64,000 nucleotides of DNA, from contig NZ_QEIJ01000008.1 in assembly GCF_003095395.1 (NCBI RefSeq), positions 1-64,000 of the forward strand, read 5' to 3'. The position numbers and the translations under genes are program-made. Shown in pieces: positions 8,611 through 16,299 of this stretch. The notes below the pieces were generated by a model that was not told the DNA's origin, searched no databases, and worked only from the letters and a program-made list of their open reading frames with translations. The stretch is from Microbacterium sp. Gd 4-13. Its GTDB lineage: Bacteria > Actinomycetota > Actinomycetes > Actinomycetales > Microbacteriaceae. Within the stretch, counting starts at the first letter, position 1, and every line of letters starts with the position of its first letter.

Positions 8611-9396
8611 ATGAACTTTCCTCAAGCGCTGGAAGGGGGGCTTGCGGCCGTCATCGCGTTCGTGCCGCTGGCTCTGCTGTTCCTGCTCATCCTCGTCGTC
8701 GGCCTCGTCGTCGCGAAGCTGATCTCCAAGGGCCTCGAGAAACTGCTGGAGAAGGTCGGATTCGACCGGCTCGTCGAACGCGGCGGCATCAAGAAGGCCC
8801 TCGCGAAGTCGAAGCTCGACGCCTCCGACATCGTCGCCAAGATCGTCTACTACGCGCTCGTGCTGTTCGTGTTGCAGTTCGCCTTCGGAGTCTTCGGGCC
8901 CAACCCGGTCAGCGACCTCCTCGAGGGAATCATCGCCTTCCTGCCGAAGATCATCGTCGCGATCATCATCGTCGTGATCGCCGCGGCCATCGCGGCCGGT
9001 GCCAAGGCGCTCATCCAGAACACCCTCGGTGGGCTGTCGTACGGAAAGATCCTCGGCAACATCGTCGCGATCTTCATCCTGTTCCTCGGCATCACTGCCG
9101 CGCTGAACCAGGTCGAGGTGGCCACGACCGTCACGACGCCGATTCTCATCGCGGTTCTCGCGATCATCGCCGGAGTCATCATCGTCGGCGCGGGTGGAGG
9201 CCTCATCAAGCCCATGCAGCAGCGATGGGAAGCTCTGCTGACCAAGGCGGAAGAAGAAGCGCCGAAGATCCAGCAGGAAGCGCAGAAGGCTCCCTCGGTC
9301 GCCGACCAGGCCTCGCAGGCCGCACACCAGGCGCAGGCTGCCACCCGCAGCCAGCCCCAGCGTCCGCCGCAGCCCCCGCAGCTGCCGCGCGTCTGA
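8611..9396 (+). CDS. Conserved-TM-helix membrane protein (MscS-related)
   Basis: A 261-residue membrane protein with about five hydrophobic segments: residues 12-36, 72-95, 106-135, 147-167 and 173-200. The repeated pattern of a TM helix followed by an amphipathic ISKGLEKLLEKVGFDRLVE-type stretch matches the conserved TM-helix repeat found in small mechanosensitive-channel-like proteins. No MscS beta domain is present, so it is not a complete MscS channel. The C-terminal 60 residues are a soluble Ala/Gln/Pro-rich tail. ATG 8611 has a GAAGGGA site. The gene is likely controlled by the divergent TetR regulator through the 8567-8581 palindrome, and it ends in a strong terminator. Confidence 0.8.
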   Translation: MNFPQALEGGLAAVIAFVPLALLFLLILVVGLVVAKLISKGLEKLLEKVGFDRLVERGGIKKALAKSKLDASDIVAKIVYYALVLFVLQFAFGVFGPNPVSDLLEGIIAFLPKIIVAIIIVVIAAAIAAGAKALIQNTLGGLSYGKILGNIVAIFILFLGITAALNQVEVATTVTTPILIAVLAIIAGVIIVGAGGGLIKPMQQRWEALLTKAEEEAPKIQQEAQKAPSVADQASQAAHQAQAATRSQPQRPPQPPQLPRV

Positions 9397-9407
9397 GGCA
9401 GAAACCG

Positions 9408-9450
9408 CAGAGGGGCCGACCTCGCCGTCCTGGCGGGGTCGGCCCCTCTG
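9408..9450 (+). terminator. Rho-independent-type terminator
   Basis: Perfect 14-bp stem CAGAGGGGCCGACC (9408-9421) / GGTCGGCCCCTCTG (9437-9450), 12 bp after the membrane protein stop. As in most hairpins of this window there is no long U tract. Confidence 0.8.
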
Positions 9451-9531
9451 TGCGCGGCTGACACGTCACCACGTTCGGGCCGATCCTGCCGCCGTGCGGG
9501 GTCGGCCCTTCGGCGTCTCGGGGCGGGGCGG

Positions 9532-9602
9532 GCGTAGGAGGAGGCGCCGGCGTAGGACGATGCGCGGCGCAGCATCCTGCCTGCGCGCCTTCTCCTGTGC
9601 CG
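9532..9602. repeat. Imperfect palindromic repeat, copy B
   Basis: Second copy of the 2250-2319 element: GGCGTAGGAG, GGCGCCGGCGTAGGACGAT, then ATCCTGCCTGCG and TCTCCTGTGCC in the same order. The inner right arm is less complete here (ATCCT rather than ATCGTCCT). Apart from this repeat I see nothing in the 9451-9751 stretch. Confidence 0.55.
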
Positions 9603-9751
9603 GGAACGCCGGGGGCGGATGCGGCGTGGCGGCCGCGGCTGCGCAGCATCCGGTCTCGCGGCATACGCCGGGGAAGGGTCGAGCGCAAGCCCGGGGTCAC
9701 CCGGATCGTCGCGACCTACGGTGAGGGCTTCCCCCGAGAGATGAGTCACGC

Positions 9752-9871
9752 ATGTTCCGCTTCCTGCTCCGCTTCGCCCCCGTGCTGTACCCGATCGCGC
9801 GCAAGCTCTGGCGCTCGCGCCAGGCGAAGAACGCCGGCCAGACCCCGCCCACTGGCACCACGCGCCGCTGA
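9752..9871 (+). CDS. 39-residue basic peptide
   Basis: A short reading frame starting MFRFLLRFAPVLYPIARKLW and ending in a basic polar tail (TGTTRR). A CGAGAG ribosome-site-like stretch lies 12 nt upstream. The N-terminal half is amphipathic and cationic, and could sit on a membrane surface. A strong hairpin (9844-9897) overlaps its last codons, which supports a transcript ending here. Small proteins of this kind have no recognisable function. Confidence 0.5.
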   Translation: MFRFLLRFAPVLYPIARKLWRSRQAKNAGQTPPTGTTRR

Positions 9872-9897
9872 GCGCAAGGGTGGTGCCGGTGGGCGGG
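9844..9897 (+). terminator. Hairpin overlapping the 39-codon gene's end
   Basis: Arms CCCGCCCACTGGCACCAC (9844-9861) and GTGGTGCCGGTGGGCGGG (9880-9897) pair over 18 bp with one mismatch. The left arm is within the last codons of the small gene, so the structure could stop transcription or slow translation termination. Confidence 0.6.
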
Positions 9898-9919
9898 GTG
9901 AGCGCCTAACGTTCCGGGC

Positions 9920-10813
9920 ATGGCTGATCAGTACACCTTCGACAACCCCGTCACCCGCTACGCCCGCGTCGAGCCGCCCGTGCAGCACCAGAGCGAGCCG
10001 GGCGTGCAGGGCGAGATGACCCCCGTGCCCGACCTCGGCGAGACGTCGTACCGCGGAAGCGGTCGCCTCACCGGCCGGAAGGCCCTCATCACGGGCGGCG
10101 ACTCCGGCATCGGCGGTGCCGTGGCGATCGCGTTCGCGCGCGAGGGCGCCGACGTCGCGATCGTGCACCTGCCCGACGAGCAGGCCGACGCCGACCACGT
10201 GCTCGAGCTCGTGCGCGAGGCCGGACGCACCGGCGTGTCGATCGCAACCGACATCTCGGATGCGGCGGCCTGCCGTGCGCTCGTCGCCGAGGCCGTCGAA
10301 GCGCTCGGCGGACTCGACATCCTCGTGAATAATGCCGGCAAGCAGGTGGCCGTCGACCGCGTGGAAGACCTCAGCGACGAGCAGTTCGAAGAGACCTTCC
10401 GCACGAACGTGTTCGCCAACTTCTGGATCACCAAGGCCGCGCTCGCGCACCTGCCGGCCGGTGCGAGCATCATCAACACCGCGTCGCTGGAGGCGTACAA
10501 GCCCGCGCCCGACCGGCTCGACTACGCGGCGACCAAGGCCGCCGTGAACAACCTGTCGAAGGGTCTCGCGCAGCAACTGGCACCCCGCGGCATCCGCGTG
10601 AACATCGTCGCGCCCGGCCCGACCTGGTCGGCTCTGCAGGTCAGCGGCGGCGTCTCGGACGAGCAGATGAAGGCCTTCGACGACGAGAGCACCTACCAGC
10701 GCGCCGGGCAGCCCGCCGAGATCGCACCCGCGTTCGTGTTCCTCGCGTCGGCCGAGTCGAGCTACGTCTCGGGCGAGACGCTCAACGTCAACGGCGGCAT
10801 GGTCACGCCGTAG
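9920..10813 (+). CDS. SDR-family oxidoreductase (stress-type)
   Basis: A 297-residue short-chain dehydrogenase with the ~45-residue N-terminal extension typical of the YghA/general-stress-protein-39 subgroup (QYTFDNPVTRYARVEPPVQH). The NAD(P) motif TGGDSGIG is near residues 58-65, LVNNAG near 136-141, and the catalytic Ser (NTASLEAY), Tyr and Lys (YAATK) near 192, 207 and 211. The C-terminal YVSGETLNVNGGM is standard for the family. It should reduce or oxidise a carbonyl/alcohol using NAD(P)H; the substrate is unknown. Single-gene transcript with a hairpin immediately downstream. Confidence 0.92.
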   Translation: MADQYTFDNPVTRYARVEPPVQHQSEPGVQGEMTPVPDLGETSYRGSGRLTGRKALITGGDSGIGGAVAIAFAREGADVAIVHLPDEQADADHVLELVREAGRTGVSIATDISDAAACRALVAEAVEALGGLDILVNNAGKQVAVDRVEDLSDEQFEETFRTNVFANFWITKAALAHLPAGASIINTASLEAYKPAPDRLDYAATKAAVNNLSKGLAQQLAPRGIRVNIVAPGPTWSALQVSGGVSDEQMKAFDDESTYQRAGQPAEIAPAFVFLASAESSYVSGETLNVNGGMVTP

Positions 10814-10832
10814 TCCCCGCGTATCGCCGGTC

Positions 10833-10888
10833 GAGATGCCACGACACCCGGATGGGTGGGGCGCGCGCTCCGGGTGTCTTGGCATCTC
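10833..10888 (+). terminator. Strong terminator hairpin
   Basis: Arms GAGATGCCACGACACCCGGA (10833-10852) and TCCGGGTGTCTTGGCATCTC (10869-10888) pair over 20 bp with a single mismatch, 20 bp after the SDR stop. Confidence 0.8.
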
Positions 10889-10988
10889 AGGGGATGGCGG
10901 CGGATGCTGCGCGGGAGACGCGTAGAGGGATGCCGGGGCCGAACGCAAGCCGCCCCGAAAACTGGCGCGGTGCCCGAGTGTTGAGGTC

Positions 10989-12044
10989 ATGGTGGTTTCG
11001 AACACGCGTGCGCCCGTCGTCGTCTGCGCCCTGCCGGGCTTCGCGGAGCGCGCGGGGTCGACCGACGGCGAACTCGACGTGCGCCCGGTCGAACGCGCAG
11101 ATCTCGATCACGTCATCGCGCAGCTGGCGTCCTATGACGGCCGACGCTTCGTGGTCGCCGGTGCGGGAGCGGAGGCCGCGGTCGTCGCCGCGGTCGTGGA
11201 GCGGCTGCTCAGCGGCGAGGCGCCCGTGTTCGGGCTTGTCGGGGTGGTGCTGGCGGAGCCCGAGGGCGACCTCGGAGCCGAGGTGTTCGACCTGCCGACG
11301 TGCGTTCTCGCGGGCGCACAACCTCGGACGAACCGGGTGGATGAGGTCGAAACGGGCACCGGGAGCCCGCGCGAGCGAGGAGTGTCCGAAGATGTGCGGG
11401 CGGTCTCGCGCACCTTCCCCCGAGCCCGGGCCGGGCAGCTCGCCGACTTCGTCGCGCGCGAGATCGCGCCGGCCCCGGCGGTGCCCGAGGAATGGGCTCG
11501 CTTGATCGCCTCGGATCGCGTCGATGTCGAGGTGCGCAGCATCCTGTCTCGGCGCTCTCTGCCCGACGACGTCGAGTACGCCCCGCGGGTGATGGATGCG
11601 GCGCAGCTGACGCTGCTGCGCGAGATCGCCGACCTCGTGGTGCCGCAGGACGGCCCGGCGATCGACCTGGCCGCTCGCGTCGATGCCCAGCTCTCGCGCG
11701 GCGAGGGCGACGGGTGGCGGAACGCAGCGCTGCCGCCCGACCCCGAGGCCTACCGCACCGGGCTCACGGCGCTCGCCGACCGCTGGGCGGGGGAGGAGAC
11801 CCTCCGCGCCGCGATCGAGGGTGAGCTCGAGGCGGGCGGGCCGTTCTCCGCCGCGCAGCTGGCAGCCTGGCTGGAAGACGTGCGGGTCGATCTCGTGCGG
11901 CAGTGGCTCGCTCACCCCGCCACCGCGGCGAAGGCGGGATTCGACGGGTTCGCCACGGGCGGCACCGTGCTGCCGCTGCGCGGGTTCGGCGAACTCGGGA
12001 GCGGAACGCGAGACGCGTGGGAGCCGGCGGGGGTGAACGCGTGA
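10989..12044 (+). CDS. Gluconate-2-dehydrogenase subunit 3-like, N-extended
   Basis: A 351-residue protein. The C-terminal part (about 180-330) resembles the small subunit of membrane flavoprotein dehydrogenases: a SRRSLPDDVEYAPRVMDAAQ lead-in, LTLLREIADLVVPQDG, and an all-helical region with PDPEAYRTGLTALADRW. The first ~165 residues are an alpha/beta-looking segment (PVVVCALPGF, RRFVVAGAGAEAAVVAAVV) not usual for this family and of unknown role. Its stop overlaps the GTG of the GMC oxidoreductase gene (GTGA), which is the expected catalytic partner. No cytochrome c subunit gene follows. No Tat or Sec signal is evident, so the location is uncertain. Confidence 0.7.
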   Translation: MVVSNTRAPVVVCALPGFAERAGSTDGELDVRPVERADLDHVIAQLASYDGRRFVVAGAGAEAAVVAAVVERLLSGEAPVFGLVGVVLAEPEGDLGAEVFDLPTCVLAGAQPRTNRVDEVETGTGSPRERGVSEDVRAVSRTFPRARAGQLADFVAREIAPAPAVPEEWARLIASDRVDVEVRSILSRRSLPDDVEYAPRVMDAAQLTLLREIADLVVPQDGPAIDLAARVDAQLSRGEGDGWRNAALPPDPEAYRTGLTALADRWAGEETLRAAIEGELEAGGPFSAAQLAAWLEDVRVDLVRQWLAHPATAAKAGFDGFATGGTVLPLRGFGELGSGTRDAWEPAGVNA

Positions 12045-13591
12045 ACCTCGAGAACATGCGCGCCTACGCCGATGACGAGATCGTCGACGTCGTCGTCGTC
12101 GGAACGGGAGCCGGCGGCGCCCCGCTTCTCGCCGAAATGGCCCGTCGCGGCCTGAGCGCGGTCGCCTTCGAGGCGGGCCGCAACTTCGACCTCGATGACT
12201 TCACGACCGACGAGACCGAGGCGGTGCGCATCAACTGGATGTCGGAGCGGCTGAGCGGGGGAGCAGACCCCACCGCGTTCGGTGCGAACAACAGCGGCAT
12301 CGGGGTGGGCGGCTCGACCCTGCACTGGGGCGCCTTCGCGCCCCGCCCCGACCGGCGCGACCTGCGCCTGCGCAGCGAGACGGGCGAGGGGCGCGACTGG
12401 CCGCTCGACCCGGAAGAGCTGTTGCGCTACGTCGTCCGCGTCGAGGGAGACATCGGCGTCTCGGGGCCCGTGCCCTACCCGTGGGACTCCGACCGCGCCT
12501 ACGCGTACAAGGCCCCGGCCCGCAACGGCTCGGCCGACATCGTCGCGCGCGGAGCCGACGCCCTCGGCATCCGCACCGCCGACGCCCCGGCCGCCGTGCT
12601 CACGCGCGCCCGGCTGCAGCCGTACCTCGGTGAGCGCGGCTCCTGCCAGTCGTGCGGCGCGTGTCATCAGGGCTGTCGATTCAGCGCGAAGGCCACCATG
12701 GCGACGACGTACCTGCCCGCCGCGATCGCGCTCGGCGCCGAGATCCGCGCGGAGTCGATGGTGCACGGCATCGAGCTCGACGCTCGTGGTCACGTGGAAG
12801 CCGTCGTCTACCGCCGAGACGGCGTCGAACGGCGCCAGCGCTGCCGCGCCCTCGTGCTCGCCGCGGGAGGAATCGAGACCCCGCGCCTGCTGCTGCACAC
12901 CGGGCTCGCGAATTCGAGCGGCCAGGTCGGGCGAAACTTCCTCGCCCACGGGGCGACTCAGGTCTGGGGGCGTTTCGACGAGGCCGTGCGCGCGTACCGC
13001 GGTTACCCGTCGTCGCTCATCAGCGAAGACATGCTGAGACCCGCGGATGCCGATTTCGCCGGCGGCTACCTTCTGCAGAGCCTCGGAGTCATGCCGCTCA
13101 CGTACGCGACCACCCTCGCGCGCGGGGGTGGGATGTGGGGCCGTGAGCTCGTCGAACGGGCCCTCGATGCGCGCTTCTACGCCGGCATCGGCATGAACGG
13201 GGAGTGCCTGCCGACGGAGGACAACCGGCTCGAACTCGTCGACGAACTCGACGAGTGGGGCATCCCGCGCGCACGAATCGACTTCACCGCCGGTGCGAAC
13301 GAGAAAGCGCTCGATGCTCACGCCACCCGCACGATGGAGAGCATCATGCGCGCCGCTGGGGCGAGCGAGACCATCGTGCTGACCCGTACCGCGCACACCG
13401 TGGGCACGTGCCGCATGTCGAGCGACCCGGGCGACGGCGTGGTCGATGCCGACGGTCGGTCGCACGACATCCCGAACCTCTGGATCAGCGACAACTCGGT
13501 CTTCCCGAGCTCCCTGGCCGCGAACCCGGCGCCGACCATCATGGCGATGTCGCTGCGCACCGCAGACCGGATGCTGGCGTCCGCCGACTAG
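12041..13591 (+). CDS. GMC-family flavoprotein dehydrogenase
   Basis: A 516-residue FAD-dependent GMC oxidoreductase, probably the catalytic subunit paired with the preceding gene (4-bp GTGA overlap). The FAD-binding motif is VVVVGTGAGGAP near residue 16. The second GMC signature SGIGVGGSTLHWGAF follows near 85. A Cys-rich insert CQSCGACHQGC at about 203-213 matches that in gluconate/alcohol dehydrogenase relatives. The C-terminal active-site region has HTVGTCRMS and DNSVFPSSLAANPAPTIMA, giving the His/Asn pair typical of GMC enzymes. The substrate (sugar acid, polyol or sterol-like alcohol) cannot be read from sequence. Confidence 0.88.
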   Translation: MNLENMRAYADDEIVDVVVVGTGAGGAPLLAEMARRGLSAVAFEAGRNFDLDDFTTDETEAVRINWMSERLSGGADPTAFGANNSGIGVGGSTLHWGAFAPRPDRRDLRLRSETGEGRDWPLDPEELLRYVVRVEGDIGVSGPVPYPWDSDRAYAYKAPARNGSADIVARGADALGIRTADAPAAVLTRARLQPYLGERGSCQSCGACHQGCRFSAKATMATTYLPAAIALGAEIRAESMVHGIELDARGHVEAVVYRRDGVERRQRCRALVLAAGGIETPRLLLHTGLANSSGQVGRNFLAHGATQVWGRFDEAVRAYRGYPSSLISEDMLRPADADFAGGYLLQSLGVMPLTYATTLARGGGMWGRELVERALDARFYAGIGMNGECLPTEDNRLELVDELDEWGIPRARIDFTAGANEKALDAHATRTMESIMRAAGASETIVLTRTAHTVGTCRMSSDPGDGVVDADGRSHDIPNLWISDNSVFPSSLAANPAPTIMAMSLRTADRMLASAD

Positions 13592-13597
13592 GCCCGC

Positions 13598-13658
13598 GGA
13601 CCCTTCGACGAGCTCAGGGACCGCCTCCAGGCCGGCCGCTGAGCCTGTCGAAGCGTCC
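13598..13658. terminator. Hairpin from inverted CTTCGAC-type repeats
   Basis: Two opposed copies of an interspersed repeat, CTTCGACGAGCTCAGGGACC near 13603 and GAGCCTGTCGAAG near 13641, form an imperfect long stem just after the GMC stop. The same repeat occurs as a direct array at 16126-16292. In this arrangement it probably acts as a terminator. Confidence 0.6.
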
Positions 13659-13747
13659 GGCGCGCCCCGGGACGTAGCATCCGTCGCATGTACCCGGTCG
13701 TCCGCAATTCGTCAACGCTCGGCTCGAGGCAAGGTTCGCGGCGCACC

Positions 13748-14593
13748 ATGTCGGGCATGACAGAGATCACCGCACACCACGGACTGCTGACCGACATCAA
13801 CCTGCACGTCGACGACACCGGCGGATCGGGTCGCCCGGTCGTGCTGATCCACGGCTGGCCCCTCTCGGGTGAGTCGTGGTCGGAGCAGGTTCCGGCCCTC
13901 GAGAAGGCCGGCTACCGCGTCATCACGTACGACCGCCGCGGCTTCGGGCGCAGCGACAAGCCCCGCACCGGCTACGACTACGACACGTTCGCCGATGACC
14001 TCGCGGCCGTCCTGGCGGCCCTCGACCTGCGCGACGTCACGCTCGTGGGCTTCTCGATGGGCGGCGGCGAAGTCGCCCGCTACGTCACGAAGCACGGTAC
14101 CGATCGCGTGAAGAGCGTCGTGTTCGCCGCCGCCGTGCCGCCGTACCTGAAGAAGAGCGCCGACAACCCCGAGGGTCCTCTCGACGACGAGACCGCCGCC
14201 GGCATGGAGAAGGGGCTGCGCGAGGATGAGAAGAGCTTCTACCACCAGTTCACGACCGCCTTCTTCTCGGTCGACGGCACGCTGAGGGTGAGCGACGCGC
14301 AGCAGGCCGACGCCGAGCGGCTCGCCAACCAGGCCGACCACCACGCGGCGCTGAAGTCGATGGAAGCGTTCGCCACCACCGACTTCCGTGACGATCTGCC
14401 CCACGTCACCGTGCCGGCGCTCGTCATCCACGGCGACAGCGACGGCACCGTGCCCTTCGAGGGCTCGGGAAAGCGCACCCACGAGGCGATCGTCGGCAGC
14501 GAACTCGTCGTCGTCGAGGGCGCGCCCCACGGCCTCAACGTCAGCCACGCCGAGCAGTTCAACACCGCGCTCCTGAGCTTCCTCAACCGCTGA
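13748..14593 (+). CDS. Alpha/beta hydrolase, chloroperoxidase-like
   Basis: A 281-residue cytosolic alpha/beta hydrolase close to non-heme chloroperoxidases/arylesterases. Visible elements are the oxyanion motif VVLIHGWPLSGESW, the nucleophile elbow GFSMGGGE (Ser near residue 100), the acid in VIHGDSDGTVPFE and the catalytic His in APHGLNVSHAEQF, with YDRRGFGRSDKP typical of the subgroup. ATG 13748 fits a weak AGGCAAGG leader; ATG 13757 and ATG 13688 are alternatives. It is likely an esterase; any halogenating activity is a side reaction of the fold. Single-gene unit ending in a hairpin. Confidence 0.85.
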   Translation: MSGMTEITAHHGLLTDINLHVDDTGGSGRPVVLIHGWPLSGESWSEQVPALEKAGYRVITYDRRGFGRSDKPRTGYDYDTFADDLAAVLAALDLRDVTLVGFSMGGGEVARYVTKHGTDRVKSVVFAAAVPPYLKKSADNPEGPLDDETAAGMEKGLREDEKSFYHQFTTAFFSVDGTLRVSDAQQADAERLANQADHHAALKSMEAFATTDFRDDLPHVTVPALVIHGDSDGTVPFEGSGKRTHEAIVGSELVVVEGAPHGLNVSHAEQFNTALLSFLNR

Positions 14594-14627
14594 GTCGCTC
14601 CTTCGCCGCCGTGTGTGCCTCACCGGT

Positions 14628-14693
14628 GGAGGAGATCTCGCGAGCGGAGGACGGAGAGCCGGCGATCCCACCTCCGCCCGTGAGATCTCCTCC
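14628..14693 (+). terminator. Imperfect terminator hairpin
   Basis: 23-nt arms at 14628-14650 and 14671-14693 (GGAGGAGATCTC... against ...GAGATCTCCTCC) pair with two mismatches around a 20-nt loop. It lies 35 bp after the hydrolase stop. Confidence 0.65.
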
Positions 14694-14776
14694 GCTCGCG
14701 ACGGTGCGCACGGCGGGAGCGTGCATCGACGACACGCCCACGCCGGCGTTTCAGCGACCTCATAGCCGAGGAGAGC

Positions 14777-14812
14777 ATGCTAGAAGATCCGTCTGAACCG
14801 AGGTACGCGTGA
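14777..14812 (+). CDS. 11-codon leader ORF
   Basis: ATG 14777 follows GAGGAG (14768-14773) and encodes MLEDPSEPRYA before a TGA at 14810-14812. That stop overlaps the GTG start of the esterase gene as GTGA. The arrangement looks like a translational-coupling leader; the SD-to-ATG spacing (3 nt) is short, so expression is uncertain. Confidence 0.35.
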   Translation: MLEDPSEPRYA

Positions 14813-16116
14813 ACGCACTGCTCGACATCGGCATCCTTTCCGGACCGGCTGTCATCGCCGTCATCGTCGTCGCAGGCATCGTCGCCGCTCTCTTCGTGCT
14901 CGTGCGTCCGAGCACGAGATGGAGACGCGGCACCTGGGTCGTGACCGCCGTCGGGTCGGCCCTCGCCGGAGGCCTCATCGGCGCCGCGCTGACCTGGCTG
15001 ATCGCGGATCAGATGAACGCTTTCGGCGTCGATCTCACCTTCGCGTCGCGCTCATGGATCGCGCTGGCCTTCGCCGGGACCGCCGTCGCCCTCGCCTCGC
15101 TCTGGCGCGCGAGCTGGAAGCGGGTCGTGGCCGTGCCGCTGGCTGTCGTGCTGTTCGTCGCCACCGCGGGGATGGGGGTCAACATCGCGTTCGGCAAGTA
15201 CCCGACGATCCGCAGCGCTCTCGGACTGAGCGCCTACGCCGGGGACGTGCTGCCCGATCTGCACATCGGATCGACCAATCGCCCGACCATCGCCGAATGG
15301 ACCGCCCCGGCCGGCATGCCCGTCCAGGGGAGCATGGCGTCGGTGGTCATCCCCGCGACGGTGTCGGGCTTCCCCGCGCGCGACGCGACCGTCTACCTGC
15401 CGCCCGCCGCGTTGACCGAGAACGCGCCCCTGCTGCCGGTGCTCATCATGATGTCGGGGCAGCCGGGCTCGACCGACGAGGTGTTCACCGTCGGGCGCCT
15501 GCGCGAGACGCTCGACGCCTACGCCGCGGCGCACCAGGGGCTCGCCCCGATCGTCGTCTCACCCGATCAGCTGGGCAACTCCGACGCGAATCCGATGTGC
15601 GTCGACTCGCCGCTCGGCAACTCGGCGACGTACATCACCGTCGACGTGCCGAACTGGATCACCGCGCACCTGCCCGTACTCCCCTCGCCCGGCGGGTGGG
15701 GCGTGGGGGGACTGTCACAGGGCGGCACCTGTTCGATTCAGCTCGGCGCGCAGCATCCGGAGCTCTTCAGCGCGATCCTCGACGCCTCGGGAGAGGAGTT
15801 TCCCACGTTGGGAGACCCCGCCACGACCATCGAGAAGGGCTTCGGGGGCGACGCGGCGAGGTACGCCGCCGCCTACCCCGCCGCGATCATGGCGTCGAAG
15901 GCGCCGTACACCGACATGTTCGCCGTGTTCGGCGTGGGCAGCGCCGACTCGGCGTTCCTCCCCGGGGTGAAGGCCCTGTACGCCGCCGCGCAGGCCGCGG
16001 GGATGACGGCGACGTACGTCGAGTCGGAGGGCAACGCCCACGACGCGGCGGCGTGGAGCTACGTGTTCTCGGTCGGGCTCCCGCTCATCGCCGACCACTG
16101 GGGCCTGAACCGGTAG
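14809..16116 (+). CDS. Membrane-anchored esterase (antigen 85/Esterase-like)
   Basis: A 435-residue protein with about four N-terminal hydrophobic segments (roughly residues 10-35, 45-68, 82-98, 104-124) and an extracytoplasmic alpha/beta hydrolase domain. The nucleophile motif GVGGLSQGGTCS is near residue 306, with a later Asp (ILDASGEE) and His (ESEGNAHDAAAW). This is the layout of the putative-esterase/antigen 85-like family. It converges on an MprF-like aminoacyl-lipid synthase gene across a repeat array. Such pairs occur in other Gram-positives, where the hydrolase removes amino acids from aminoacylated lipids. I infer the same role here, with moderate certainty. Confidence 0.8.
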   Translation: MNALLDIGILSGPAVIAVIVVAGIVAALFVLVRPSTRWRRGTWVVTAVGSALAGGLIGAALTWLIADQMNAFGVDLTFASRSWIALAFAGTAVALASLWRASWKRVVAVPLAVVLFVATAGMGVNIAFGKYPTIRSALGLSAYAGDVLPDLHIGSTNRPTIAEWTAPAGMPVQGSMASVVIPATVSGFPARDATVYLPPAALTENAPLLPVLIMMSGQPGSTDEVFTVGRLRETLDAYAAAHQGLAPIVVSPDQLGNSDANPMCVDSPLGNSATYITVDVPNWITAHLPVLPSPGGWGVGGLSQGGTCSIQLGAQHPELFSAILDASGEEFPTLGDPATTIEKGFGGDAARYAAAYPAAIMASKAPYTDMFAVFGVGSADSAFLPGVKALYAAAQAAGMTATYVESEGNAHDAAAWSYVFSVGLPLIADHWGLNR

Positions 16117-16125
16117 GTGGGCGGC

Positions 16126-16292
16126 CCTTCGACAGGCTCAGGGACCTTCGACGGGCTCAGGGGCCTTCGGCGGGCTCAGGGACCTTCGACGGGCTCAGGG
16201 ACCTTCGACGGGCTCAGGGACCTTCGACGGGCAGGGGCCTTCGACGGGCAGGGGCCTTCGACGGGCTCAGGGGCCTTCGGCGGGCTCAGGGA
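16126..16292. repeat. Tandem array of nine 17-19-bp units
   Basis: Nine back-to-back copies of CCTTCGACGGGCTCAGGGA with small variants: CAGG/CGGG, GAC/GGC, final GGGA/GGGG, and two units shortened to 17 nt by loss of CT-containing bases. It fills the gap between two convergent genes (16116 and 16300). The unit is the same sequence that forms the hairpin at 13598-13658 and, in degenerate form, the loop near 45623. There are no spacers, so it is not CRISPR. Confidence 0.9.
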
Positions 16293-16299
16293 CCGGCGG

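Noticed and set aside
16126..16292. CRISPR array
   Set aside because: Units are contiguous 17-19-bp direct repeats with no spacers and no cas genes.
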